From: Holophagales bacterium
GTDB taxonomy: Bacteria > Acidobacteriota > Thermoanaerobaculia > Multivoradales > Multivoraceae
Assembly (NCBI GenBank): GCA_009837885.1
Contig: VXSP01000029.1
Span: forward strand, 29,983 to 93,982
DNA: 64,000 nt
Direction of reading: 5' to 3'
Shown: positions 50,722-59,118 of the stretch, in pieces
Layout of the letters: each line of letters starts with the position of its first letter
Position numbering within the stretch: the first letter of the stretch is position 1
Made by a program: the position numbers and the translations under genes
The notes under the pieces: generated by a model
Seen by the model: the letters and a program-made list of their open reading frames with translations, nothing else
Told to the model about the DNA's origin: nothing
Databases searched by the model: none

Positions 50722-51768
50722 ATGACGAAGTCAACAGACAACCTCGGGGGGAGAACTGCCGCGCTGCTACTCGCCCTCCTCGTCGTTCCCATGGCGCCCG
50801 TGTTCGCCCAGCCCGACCCCGCCGCCACCGGCGAACGCGAGAAGGTCCTCTTCGACTGCGACATCGGTTCGGACATCGACGACGCTTACGCGCTGGCGCT
50901 GTTGCTCGCGAGCCCGGAGATCGAGCTGGTCGGGGTCACGGTCGGACACGCACGTACGGCGGACCGGGCTCCCCTGGCGCTGCGCATGCTCTGGGAGACG
51001 GGCCTGGAGCACATCCCGGTCTACGTCGGCCGGGAGACACCCCTGGTCACGCTACGCGACGGCAAGCCCCACGAGCAGTTCAGCGAAGCGCCGTACAACC
51101 GGCAGTTCCACTGGGCGCGCGGCTTCGACGAACTGAAACCCCAGGCGCAGCCGGCGGCCGAGTACATCGTGGAGACGTTGAACGCCGCGCCGGGGGAGAT
51201 CACCCTGCTCACTGTCGGTCCGGTGACGAACATCGGCGACGCGCTGGAGCTCGACCCGGACGTTCTCAAGAACGCGAAGCGGGTCGTCTCGATGTACGGC
51301 TCGATCCGGTCGGGCTACGACGGAGGCGACGCGCAGCGGGAGTGGAACGTGCTCGCCGACGCCGCTTCGTCGCGCATCTTCGACGCGGGCGTGCAGGCCG
51401 GCGGCGCCGACGTCGTCTACATCCCCCTCGACGTGACGGACCACGTCCGACTCGACGAAGACCGCCGCCTCCACCTGCACATGCGCGACACGCCGCTGAC
51501 CGACGCGGTGACGGCGCTCTACTCCCTGTGGCGGAACGAGGAGCGGAACCAGACCACGCCGCGCCTCTTCGACGCCGTCGCCGTCGGCTACCTGCTGTGG
51601 CCCGACCTCTTCGGCGTCGAACACGGCCGCGTCACGGTCGACGAACGGAGCATGACCCTGTTCGAACCCGGCGCCGAGCCGACCTCGACGGTCGCCCTGG
51701 AGATCGACGACGCGGACTTCATCCAGCGGATGGTCGACCGCTTCCTGGAGCAGAACCTCCGTCGCTAG
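50722..51768 (+). CDS. secreted inosine/uridine-preferring-type nucleoside hydrolase
   Basis: 348 residues. A signal peptide (AALLLALLVVPMAPVFAQ) precedes the nucleoside hydrolase fold: KVLFDCDIGSDIDDAYALALLLASPEIELVGVTV with the calcium-binding Asp cluster (normally DTDxxxDDA), ITLLTVGPVTNIGDALELDP, VVSMYGS and EWNVLADAASSRIFDAG. It should hydrolyse the N-glycosidic bond of ribonucleosides outside the cytoplasm. The ATG follows GAGAGGAGCATCGTA. It is divergent from the parvulin gene across about 58 bases. Confidence 0.88.
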   Translation: MTKSTDNLGGRTAALLLALLVVPMAPVFAQPDPAATGEREKVLFDCDIGSDIDDAYALALLLASPEIELVGVTVGHARTADRAPLALRMLWETGLEHIPVYVGRETPLVTLRDGKPHEQFSEAPYNRQFHWARGFDELKPQAQPAAEYIVETLNAAPGEITLLTVGPVTNIGDALELDPDVLKNAKRVVSMYGSIRSGYDGGDAQREWNVLADAASSRIFDAGVQAGGADVVYIPLDVTDHVRLDEDRRLHLHMRDTPLTDAVTALYSLWRNEERNQTTPRLFDAVAVGYLLWPDLFGVEHGRVTVDERSMTLFEPGAEPTSTVALEIDDADFIQRMVDRFLEQNLRR

Positions 51769-51787
51769 GCGAGGTCGGTGGCGGTCG

Positions 51788-51823
51788 CACACTGGGTGCG
51801 CCGGCGTCCCCGCCGGCTCTCCG
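51788..51823 (+). repeat. family A element, short form
   Basis: CACACTGGGTGCGCCGG with stem GCCGGCG-tccc-CGCCGGC, between the stops of two convergent genes. Confidence 0.8.
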
Positions 51824-51830
51824 GGCTCCG

Positions 51831-53009
51831 CTACATCGAAGCCAGCAAGTCTCCCAACTGCTCCAAACTGGCCAGGTTGTGCACCGGCAGAAAGTCGTCG
51901 ACGTGCGGGAGCGCGGCCACGATGCCCCGTGTCAGCGGCTGGTAGTCCGGTGAACCGAGCAGCGGATTGAGCCAGATCAGGCGGTGGCAGCTTCGGTGCA
52001 GGCGTTCCATTTCGTGGCCCAGGAGGGCGATGTCGCCGCGGTCCCAACCGTCGCTGATGATGAGCACGGCGGCGCCCTGCCCGAGCAGGCGGCGGCTCCA
52101 GGTGAAGTTGAACTCCCGCAGCGCGTCGCCGGTGCGGGTGCCCCCGCCCCAGTCCTCGATGCGGTGGGCGGCGGCCTGGAGGGCGCGGTCGACGTCGCGT
52201 TCGGCCAGCTCCTGGGTGAGGCGAGTCAACCGCGTGCCGAAGGCGAACGCTTCGACCCGCGAGATGCCCGGGTCGGCCGAGCGGGGGTGGGAGACAGCGT
52301 AGATGAAGTGGAGCAGCAGGCGCGAGTAGGGCTCCATCGACCCGGAGATGTCGCATAGCAGGACGAGCGGCCGCCGCCGGTGCTTGCGGCCGCGGCGGAC
52401 CAGGTCGACCATCTCGCCGCCCTGGGTCAGGCTGCGCCGCAGCGTCCGCCGCAGGTCGAGCCGGTGGCCGTGGCGATCCGGCCGGAGCCGGCGGGTGCGG
52501 CGCGTCTCGAGCTGCCAGTGCAACGTGGCCATCAGCCGCTTGATCTCGTCGAGTTCGTCGCCCTCGAGCTGGGCGAAGTCCTTCTGCCGCAGCGCTTCGC
52601 GGGCGCTGTAGAGCTGAGCGCGGGCGGTACGGTCCCGGTCGCTCTGGCGCTCATCGCCGCCGTCGCTGTCGTTCAGCGCCAGCTTCTGGATCGCGGCCCG
52701 CTTCGTCCGCTCCGTCCGGCGCTGGATCATCAGCCCCAGTTCGAGCTGCTCGAGTTCCCGTGGGTCGCGAGCCTGCCAGAACAGCTCGAAGGCCTTGTTG
52801 AACCAGGGCAGGTCGCGTCGCCGGCTGACGAGTACCGCTTGCGCGGCGGCCTTCACGTCGCGCTTGCGGGCGAGGTCGACGAGTTCCAGGGCGGCCACCC
52901 AGTCGCGCAACTGGGTCGGCGTCACGTCCAGGCTGCCGACCCGCAGCAGCCGGCCGAAGAGGACGATGTTGCGGAGCAGGTGGCCGCGCGTCGCGGCCGC
53001 CTCAGCCAT
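51831..53009 (-). CDS. CoxE-like von Willebrand factor A protein
   Basis: 392 residues. The N-terminal helical region (LLRNIVLFGRLLRVGSLDVTPTQLRDWVAALELVDLARKRDVKAAAQAVLVSRRRDLPWFNKAFELFW) and a central basic stretch lead to a VWA domain with the metal site DISGSMEPYS near residue 220 and GGGTRTGDALREF about 75 residues later. This is the CoxE family, found with MoxR-type AAA+ ATPases (CoxD) and known to help mature CO-dehydrogenase-type enzymes. The partner ATPase is at 54075-55019, with a SUMF1-fold gene lying between them on the other strand. Confidence 0.87.
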   Translation of the reverse strand: MAEAAATRGHLLRNIVLFGRLLRVGSLDVTPTQLRDWVAALELVDLARKRDVKAAAQAVLVSRRRDLPWFNKAFELFWQARDPRELEQLELGLMIQRRTERTKRAAIQKLALNDSDGGDERQSDRDRTARAQLYSAREALRQKDFAQLEGDELDEIKRLMATLHWQLETRRTRRLRPDRHGHRLDLRRTLRRSLTQGGEMVDLVRRGRKHRRRPLVLLCDISGSMEPYSRLLLHFIYAVSHPRSADPGISRVEAFAFGTRLTRLTQELAERDVDRALQAAAHRIEDWGGGTRTGDALREFNFTWSRRLLGQGAAVLIISDGWDRGDIALLGHEMERLHRSCHRLIWLNPLLGSPDYQPLTRGIVAALPHVDDFLPVHNLASLEQLGDLLASM

Positions 53010-53085
53010 GGTCGCCGAGGGTCAGTTCAACCGCCGAGAAGGTGGCTAGTAGAGTCGTGCCACCCGCAAACCCACGGAGAGCGAG

Positions 53086-53988
53086 ATGACCGAGAGGCCC
53101 CTGCGACTTCTGACTGCCGCCCTGGCATTCGCTGTGCTGCTCGCGCCGACTTCCGCCGCCGCGCAGTTGCCCCCGGACACGCAGATCGATGTGGCGGAAG
53201 CCGGGGCCGCGACGACTTCCGCCGGCAGCGGTCGGCGCGTATCGGGCGAGACCTTCCATGACGCGCTGCGTTCGGGTGGGAACGGTCCGGAGATGGTGGT
53301 GATTCCGGCGGGCGATTTTCGTATGGGCTGCGTGTCGGGTGTGCGTTGTGGGGACGGCGAGCTGCCGGTGCACCAGGTGACGATCCCGCAGGCTTTCGCG
53401 GTGTCGAAGCACGAGGTGACGTTCGCGCAGTGGGAGGCTTGCGTGTCGGCCGGCGGTTGCAGTCATCGTCCGGACGATGAGGGCTGGGGTCGCGGCAATC
53501 GTCCGGTGGTGAACGTGTCCTGGGATGACGCTCAGCAGTACGTGAGTTGGCTGTCTTCCCAGACGGGAGCGGAGTACCGTTTGCTGAGCGAGTCGGAGTG
53601 GGAGTATGCGGCCCGCGCTGGTACGTCGACGGCTTACAGTTGGGGGAACGAGATCGGTTCGGGTCGCGCGAACTGCAGTGGTTGCGGGAGCCGATGGGAT
53701 TGGGAAGGGACGGCTCCCGTGGGTTCGTTTGGCGCGAACGGGTTGGGTCTTCACGACATGCACGGGAACGTGGTCGAGTGGGTGCAGGACTGCTGGAATG
53801 GTAGCTACAGGGGTGCGCCCTCGGACGGGAGCGCCTGGCAGTCGGGCGATTGTTCCCGCCGCGTCTTGCGCGGCAGTTCCTGGTACGGCTATCCGAGGTT
53901 CCTCCGCTCCGCGAACCGCAACAGGTACACCGCCGGCAACCGCTTCCGCAACAACGGTATCCGAGTAGCCCGGACGCTGACCCCCTGA
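53086..53988 (+). CDS. secreted SUMF1/FGE-fold protein, possible retroelement-diversified target
   Basis: 300 residues. A signal peptide (LLTAALAFAVLLAPTSAAAQ) precedes a compact FGE-sulfatase domain: MVVIPAGDFRMGCVSGV, PQAFAVSKHEVTFAQWEACV, GNRPVVNVSWDDAQQYVSWLSSQTGAEYRLLSESEWEYAARAG, NGLGLHDMHGNVVEWVQDCW and a last segment RRVLRGSSWYGYPRFLRSANRNRY...NNGIRVARTL. The catalytic Cys pair of true FGE is missing after GSSW. The end, with mixed Y, N, F and G codons of NNC type, looks like the variable region of a diversity-generating retroelement target. Codon third positions are T/G-richer than in neighbouring genes. It sits on the opposite strand inside a CoxE/MoxR pair. Confidence 0.85.
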   Translation: MTERPLRLLTAALAFAVLLAPTSAAAQLPPDTQIDVAEAGAATTSAGSGRRVSGETFHDALRSGGNGPEMVVIPAGDFRMGCVSGVRCGDGELPVHQVTIPQAFAVSKHEVTFAQWEACVSAGGCSHRPDDEGWGRGNRPVVNVSWDDAQQYVSWLSSQTGAEYRLLSESEWEYAARAGTSTAYSWGNEIGSGRANCSGCGSRWDWEGTAPVGSFGANGLGLHDMHGNVVEWVQDCWNGSYRGAPSDGSAWQSGDCSRRVLRGSSWYGYPRFLRSANRNRYTAGNRFRNNGIRVARTLTP

Positions 53989-54005
53989 GCCCGCACGCTC
54001 AGAAG

Positions 54006-54034
54006 CCTGAGCCGGCGGGGACGCGGGCGCGCCC
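54006..54034 (-). repeat. degenerate family A core
   Basis: The minus strand reads GGGCGCGCCCGCGTCCCC followed by GCCGGCTC, a decayed form of the family A stem, between convergent genes. Confidence 0.45.
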
Positions 54035-54074
54035 GGTGCTCGGTCGGCGGTGTAGCCGGTTCCTGCCGTGCCGG

Positions 54075-55019
54075 CTACTCTGACCGGCTCTTCCGTAGCA
54101 GCCTCCGCACCGCCTCGTCGTCGATCTTGTCGAGGTCGTCCTGGTACTTGAGCAGCACGCCCAGGGTGTCGCGGAGGATGTCGTCGGAAAGCGTCTCCTG
54201 GTCGAGAGCAATGAGCGCGTTCGTCCAGTCGAGCGTCTCGGCGACGCCCGGCTGCTTGAACAGATCCTCCGCTCGCAGCGCTTGCACCAGGCGGACGATC
54301 TCGGCGGCGAAGTGCTTGGGCGCCTCGGGGACGCGGCGGAGCACGATCTGGACTTCCTTCTCGTAGTCCGGGAAGTCGATCCAGTGGTAGAGGCAGCGGC
54401 GCTTCAGCGCGTCGTGGACCTCGCGGGTGCGGTTCGAGGTGACGACGGCGACCGGTGGCGTCTCGGCGGTGACGGTGCCGATCTCGGGGATCGTGATCTG
54501 AAAGTCGGCCAGGATCTCGAGCAGGTAGGCCTCGAACTCCTCGTCGGCGCGGTCGAGCTCGTCGATCAGCAGCACGGGTGGCGCCTGACCTCTGCGGCTC
54601 TGCTGGACGGCGCGCAGGAGGGGTCGTTCGAGCAGGAAGTCGGAGGAGAAGACGTCGTCGACCGCGGTGCGGGCGTCGCCGCCTCCGGCCGCCTCCAGGC
54701 CGCGCAGGTGAAGCAACTGGCGGCGGTAGTTCCACTCGTAGACGGCGGTCGAGACGTCGAGGCCCTCGTAGCACTGGAGCCGGATCAGTTCCGAGCCGAG
54801 GCAGCGGGCGAGGGCCTTGGCCACCTCTGTCTTGCCGACGCCGGGCTCGCCCTCCAGGAAGATCGGCTTGCCCATGCGCAGCGACAGGTAGATCGCCGTG
54901 GCGAGGTCGCGTTCGGCGATGTAGTCCTCGGCGCGGAGCGCCTCGATCGCCGCGTCAACGTCGGAAAAGCCGCGGTTGGGCGGCGAAGTCGAGCGCCGGA
55001 AGTCGGGGGAAACGGTCAT
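54075..55019 (-). CDS. MoxR-family AAA+ ATPase (CoxD-like)
   Basis: 314 residues. Walker A is FLEGEPGVGKTEVAKALA (about 54-71), Walker B is PPVLLIDELDRADEEFEAYLLEIL (about 146-170), and the sensor-1 region is PPVAVVTSNRTREVHDALKRRCLYHWIDFPD. This is the MoxR/CoxD type that works with a VWA protein to remodel or activate a metal enzyme. The matching CoxE-like gene lies downstream on the same strand after a one-kilobase interruption. The start ATG is followed by a short disordered stretch; no obvious ribosome-binding site. Confidence 0.9.
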   Translation of the reverse strand: MTVSPDFRRSTSPPNRGFSDVDAAIEALRAEDYIAERDLATAIYLSLRMGKPIFLEGEPGVGKTEVAKALARCLGSELIRLQCYEGLDVSTAVYEWNYRRQLLHLRGLEAAGGGDARTAVDDVFSSDFLLERPLLRAVQQSRRGQAPPVLLIDELDRADEEFEAYLLEILADFQITIPEIGTVTAETPPVAVVTSNRTREVHDALKRRCLYHWIDFPDYEKEVQIVLRRVPEAPKHFAAEIVRLVQALRAEDLFKQPGVAETLDWTNALIALDQETLSDDILRDTLGVLLKYQDDLDKIDDEAVRRLLRKSRSE

Positions 55020-55057
55020 GGCGGTGGAGGCGGCGGCAGGCTATCGCAGGCGGCGCC

Positions 55058-55110
55058 GGCCGCTGGCCGCCTTCGGCGGATGCCGGCGGGGACGCCGGCG
55101 CACCCAGTCG
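55058..55110 (-). repeat. family A element, short form with GCCGCC hairpin
   Basis: The minus strand reads ACTGGGTGCGCCGGCG, stem GCCGGCG-tccc-CGCCGGC, then CCGCC-gaa-GGCGG, and runs to the GGCCAGCGGCC end seen in the left copy at 13812. It occupies the 92-base gap between the MoxR and symporter genes. Confidence 0.8.
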
Positions 55111-55111
55111 C

Positions 55112-56599
55112 TTACAGGTCGAGGATCGCGTCGATCTCGTCTGGCAGCGGCTTCGGCTTCGACAGCAGGGAGATGCCGAAGAAGAGGGTCAGCGAGACCA
55201 GAAGCGAGATGGCGCCGCCGTGGATGCCGTGGGGCACGGCGATGTCCCTGAGTTCGATGATGAAGTTGACCAGCAGGCCCGAGACGATCGCCACGTTCGC
55301 CGCCAGCGGCGTCGCGCGTTTCCAGTTGAAGCCGATCGCTACTGCCGGTACGAGTGCCGCGGCGAAGGTGCCCCAGCCGAAAGCGCCGAGCAGGGCCACC
55401 AGTTCCGAGTTCGAGAGGCTGACGAACAGTGCGGCGCCGATGGCCAGGCCGAGGGTCGCCACCCGCGCCCAGAACAGTTCCTTCTTCAGCGGCTTGCCGG
55501 TGAGCGCCTTGGGAATGTCGTGGATGATCGCCGCGGCGCCGATGTTCAGGAAGCCGTCCGCTGTCGACATGATCGCCGCGAAGAGCGCGGCGAAGACGAT
55601 GCCGGCCAGAATCGGGTGCGCGTAGGACTGGAGGAACGCATAGGCCGCGTCGTCGGCCTGGCCGAGTTCGGGGTGGTCGCCGGTGACGACCAGCGCCCGC
55701 ATGGCGAAGCCGATCGCGATCCAGAGGAGCGCCGCGAGGACGCCGGCGATCGCGCTGACCAGGAAGATCTGCTTGAACTGGCGGATCCGCTTGTTCATCA
55801 TCAGCTTGGTGACGATGTGGGGTTGCCCGCAGGCACCGACGACGAAGAGGAAGTAGTAGGAGAGCGCCCCCATGATCCCGAGGGTGCCCCACGGACCGAT
55901 CGCCTCCGGATCGTCGTTCGCCAGCGTCATCGCGCCGCCGGCGAGGCCGCCATCGACTGCGCTGATCGCGGCGACCACCATCAGCACGCCGGCGACCGCC
56001 ATCACCGCGCCCTGGACGACGTCGGTGTAGACCCCGGCGATGATGCCTCCGGTCACGCAGTAGAAGACGAGGACGGCGACCGAGATCGCCATCGCGACGC
56101 CGAGGCTGACGTGGGGCATGCCGTCGACGTTGTTCAGGATCTCCTGCAGCACGACGGCCATCGCCATGACCTGCGCCGCCAGGTAGCCGACGACCCCGAG
56201 GATGATCGCCACCGCGGTCAGGAACCGGCTGGTCTCACTCTGGTAGCGCAGCGCCACGGTGTCGGGTAGTGACACCGTCTGGTACACCTCGGAGAAGATG
56301 CGCAGCCGCTTCGCGACCAGGAAGAAGGTGAAGCAGCTCGCCACCGTGCCGCAGACGATCATCCACACGGACGTCATGCCCTGGCTGTAGACGAGGCCCG
56401 GGCCGCCGACGAAGCCGAAGCCGGAGAGCGTGCTCGAGAAGAGGGCGAAGGCGGTGACGATGATGCCCAGTTCGCGGCCGGCCATGAAGAAGTCCTGGCT
56501 CGACTTCGTCCGCCTGAGCGCCCAGATGCCGACGCCGATGCAGAGCGCGAAGTAGATGAGAAGGCAGGTCAGAACGACCGCGTTGCGGCTCTCCTCCAT
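55112..56599 (-). CDS. sodium:solute symporter (SSS family)
   Basis: 495 residues and about 13 membrane segments. SSS signatures are GRELGIIVTAFALFSSTLSGFGFVGGPGLVYSQG, VALRYQSETSRFLTAVAIILGVVGYLAAQVMAMA, AILAGIVFAALFAAIMSTADGFLNIGAAAIIHDIPKAL with the family Na-site serines, and LGAFGWGTFAAALVPAVAIGFNWKRATP. It imports a solute with sodium, probably an organic acid, amino acid or sugar. The ATG overlaps the stop of the small membrane partner by one base (TGATG), so the pair is coupled. Confidence 0.9.
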   Translation of the reverse strand: MEESRNAVVLTCLLIYFALCIGVGIWALRRTKSSQDFFMAGRELGIIVTAFALFSSTLSGFGFVGGPGLVYSQGMTSVWMIVCGTVASCFTFFLVAKRLRIFSEVYQTVSLPDTVALRYQSETSRFLTAVAIILGVVGYLAAQVMAMAVVLQEILNNVDGMPHVSLGVAMAISVAVLVFYCVTGGIIAGVYTDVVQGAVMAVAGVLMVVAAISAVDGGLAGGAMTLANDDPEAIGPWGTLGIMGALSYYFLFVVGACGQPHIVTKLMMNKRIRQFKQIFLVSAIAGVLAALLWIAIGFAMRALVVTGDHPELGQADDAAYAFLQSYAHPILAGIVFAALFAAIMSTADGFLNIGAAAIIHDIPKALTGKPLKKELFWARVATLGLAIGAALFVSLSNSELVALLGAFGWGTFAAALVPAVAIGFNWKRATPLAANVAIVSGLLVNFIIELRDIAVPHGIHGGAISLLVSLTLFFGISLLSKPKPLPDEIDAILDL

Positions 56600-57177
56600 C
56601 AGTCGGCCCCTGCTTCCTTCCGGCGCTGCGCGGCCGCGAGTTCCGCCACCTTCTTCTCATCCTCGTCGGTGAAGAACCAGCGGTCGAAGATCCGCATGTA
56701 GACCACCATGAAGAACACCGGGAACGGCCACACCGCGTAGAACACCCAGGCGGTGGGTCTGGGGAAGCCCAGGAACAGGGTGTGGACCTCCTCGGTGGCG
56801 TAGCGCTGGTACGAGAAGACGAGCGCGGTGAAGATCGCGGCCAGGACCAGGGTGCCGAAGATAAGGGGCTGCTTCGCCGGCCCCAGGGAGGCGCCTCCGT
56901 TCTTGCGCCGTTCCATCCCCATCGCCAGGCAGCCGCCGAAGAACAGCACCTGGAAGAGGACGAAAGCCCAGCCGATCCAGAGCGTCGTGGCGTGACGCTC
57001 GGCGCCGGGGCCGCCCTGGCGCATCGTGGAGAAGCGCTCGTGCTCGAAGCCGCTGCTGCTCACCACCCGCTCCGTCGCGCCGTCCTGCAGGACCACTTCC
57101 GTCGGCGCGACGAACGCCGCCCCGACGGCGACGCACATGCCGATCAGGGTCAGGAAGACGAACCAGTGGAGCTTCAT
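56599..57177 (-). CDS. small membrane protein partner of the symporter
   Basis: 192 residues with about four membrane segments: an N-terminal one (WFVFLTLIGMCVAVGAAFV), then TTLWIGWAFVLFQVLFFGGCLAMGM, LIFGTLVLAAIFTALVFSYQRYA and PTAWVFYAVWPFPVFFMVVYM, ending in a charged cytoplasmic tail. I cannot name it more closely. Similar small membrane proteins precede SSS symporters in other genomes and may assist assembly. It is the first gene of the two-gene operon, divergent from the ABC exporter. Confidence 0.75.
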   Translation of the reverse strand: MKLHWFVFLTLIGMCVAVGAAFVAPTEVVLQDGATERVVSSSGFEHERFSTMRQGGPGAERHATTLWIGWAFVLFQVLFFGGCLAMGMERRKNGGASLGPAKQPLIFGTLVLAAIFTALVFSYQRYATEEVHTLFLGFPRPTAWVFYAVWPFPVFFMVVYMRIFDRWFFTDEDEKKVAELAAAQRRKEAGAD

Positions 57178-57267
57178 GGGTTGAGGTGCTTGCGGCCGGG
57201 GAAAGCTGCGGCAGCCTACCCCAGCCGCGCGGCGACCGGGGGAAGGGCGTTGCTATGGTCCCCCGCG

Positions 57268-59118
57268 ATGGACGGTGGGTCGGTAGGCAGCCAGAAGCCG
57301 CTCAACCGACTGCTCGCGTACATGCGTCTGGCCCCCGGCGGCTACGTCCTGGGCGGGGTCCTCACCCTCCTCTACGCGGTCTTCTTCCAGCTCATCCCGC
57401 TGGCGATCCGGGACATCGTCGCCGCGTTCGAAGACGCCCCGGACGCGGTTGGGCGCGCGATCTTCTGGCTGGTTGCCGCCTCGGTCTTTCTGGCTCTGGC
57501 GCGGCTGTTCTCGCGCATCGTGATGTTCAACATCGGCCGGCAGATCGAGTTCCGCATCCGCAACGACTACTTCGCCCATCTCCAGAGCCTGCCGCAGTCC
57601 TTCTACCTCGCTCACCGCACCGGCGATCTCATGTCGCGGGCCGTGAACGACATCAACAGCATCCGGATGTTCCTGGGGATGGGGTTGCTGAACCTGCTGC
57701 AGACGCCGGTTCTGTTCGCGGGCGCCCTGGTCGTGCTGCTGCCCGTGGACGCGATGCTGACTCTCTGTGCGCTGGGGCCCTTCCCGCTCTTCGTCCTGAT
57801 TACCCGTCACTACAGCCGCTACATGTTCCAGGCCAACCTGGCCGGCCAGGAACAGCTCGGCAAGGTCTCGACGGTCGTGCAGGAGAACGCCTCGGGTGCG
57901 CTGGTGGTCAAGGCCTACGACCTGTCCAACCTGGAGCGCGACCGCTTCGAGGACCAGAACCAGGAGCTCTTCCGGCGGATGATGAAGGTCGGCGTCATGC
58001 AGACGACGATGTTCGCCAGCGTCAGCCTGGTGCCGGCTCTCTCGGCGGCCGTCGTTCTGTGGCTGGGTGGCCAGCGGGTACAGACCGGCCTGCTCGGCAC
58101 CGAGGATCTGTGGCTGTTCTGGGGCCTGATCGGCATGCTCACCTTCCCGACCATGATGCTGGGCTTCGTCGTGTCGATCACGCAGCGCGGCCTCGCGGCG
58201 CTGGAGCGGCTGGGCGCCGTGCTGGACATCGTGCCGTCGATCCGCGATCGCGAGGACGTTGCGGCCGTCTCGGAGATCAAGGGGCGCGTCGAGTTCAGGA
58301 ACCTGACGTTCGCCTATCCGGGCAGTTACGTGCCGGCGCTCAAGGGAATCGATCTGACCGTTGAAGCGGGCAGCACGGTCGGCATCGTGGGCCCCGTCGG
58401 CTCCGGCAAGACGACCCTCGTCAGCCTGGTGCCGAGGCTGCTGGAGGTCGACGACGGTTCGATCCTGATCGACGGGGTGGACCTCAACCGGATGCCGGTC
58501 CACCTGCTGCGTTCGAGCATCGCCATGGTGCCGCAGGACAGCTTCCTGTTCTCCATCTCCGTGGCCGAGAACATCCGCTACGGCGTACCCGATGCCGCCC
58601 TCGCGGAGGTCAGGCGGGCGGCCGCCCGGGCCCAGGTCGAACGGGAGATCGAGGAGTTCGAGGACGGCTTCGGCACCGTCGTCGGCGAACGCGGCGTCAC
58701 CCTGTCGGGCGGCCAGCGCCAGCGCGTCGCCCTGGCGCGGGCGATGATCCTGCGTCCGTCCATCCTCATCCTCGACGACTCCCTCTCGAGCGTCGACCAC
58801 GGCACCGAGGAGGCGATCCTCGGCGACCTCGAGGGCCGGCGGCGCGGCCGCACTTGCTTCATCGTTGCGCACCGGATCTCGGCCGTGCGGCACGCGGATC
58901 AGATCGTCGTGCTCGAGAATGGCCGGATCACCGAACGCGGCACGCACCGCGAACTCGTCGAGCTCGGCGGCTTCTATGCCCGCCTGCACCATCGCCAGGA
59001 GCTGCTGTCGGAGCTCGAGCTGGGCGATGGCGGTGTGGCGGTGCCGGAGCCGGCCGGTCGGGTCGAGGCAGCGGCCGCTCCGGGGCAGCAGCGGTTGCCC
59101 CTGGGGGAGCCGTCGTGA
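57268..59118 (+). CDS. ABC exporter half-transporter with degenerate Walker B
   Basis: 616 residues. Six membrane helices (about 20-310, e.g. GGYVLGGVLTLLYAVFFQLIPLAI, FLAGLLNLLQ-type segments) precede a nucleotide-binding domain with Walker A GPVGSGKTTLVSL at about 375, signature LSGGQRQRVALARAM at about 480 and Walker B ILILDDSLSSVD at about 500. The catalytic Glu after Walker B is Asp, a mark of the inactive half of a heterodimeric exporter. The next gene supplies the other half. ATG 57268 (MDGGSVGS) is chosen because the long upstream extension has no relation to ABC proteins and overlaps the divergent gene. Confidence 0.88.
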   Translation: MDGGSVGSQKPLNRLLAYMRLAPGGYVLGGVLTLLYAVFFQLIPLAIRDIVAAFEDAPDAVGRAIFWLVAASVFLALARLFSRIVMFNIGRQIEFRIRNDYFAHLQSLPQSFYLAHRTGDLMSRAVNDINSIRMFLGMGLLNLLQTPVLFAGALVVLLPVDAMLTLCALGPFPLFVLITRHYSRYMFQANLAGQEQLGKVSTVVQENASGALVVKAYDLSNLERDRFEDQNQELFRRMMKVGVMQTTMFASVSLVPALSAAVVLWLGGQRVQTGLLGTEDLWLFWGLIGMLTFPTMMLGFVVSITQRGLAALERLGAVLDIVPSIRDREDVAAVSEIKGRVEFRNLTFAYPGSYVPALKGIDLTVEAGSTVGIVGPVGSGKTTLVSLVPRLLEVDDGSILIDGVDLNRMPVHLLRSSIAMVPQDSFLFSISVAENIRYGVPDAALAEVRRAAARAQVEREIEEFEDGFGTVVGERGVTLSGGQRQRVALARAMILRPSILILDDSLSSVDHGTEEAILGDLEGRRRGRTCFIVAHRISAVRHADQIVVLENGRITERGTHRELVELGGFYARLHHRQELLSELELGDGGVAVPEPAGRVEAAAAPGQQRLPLGEPS

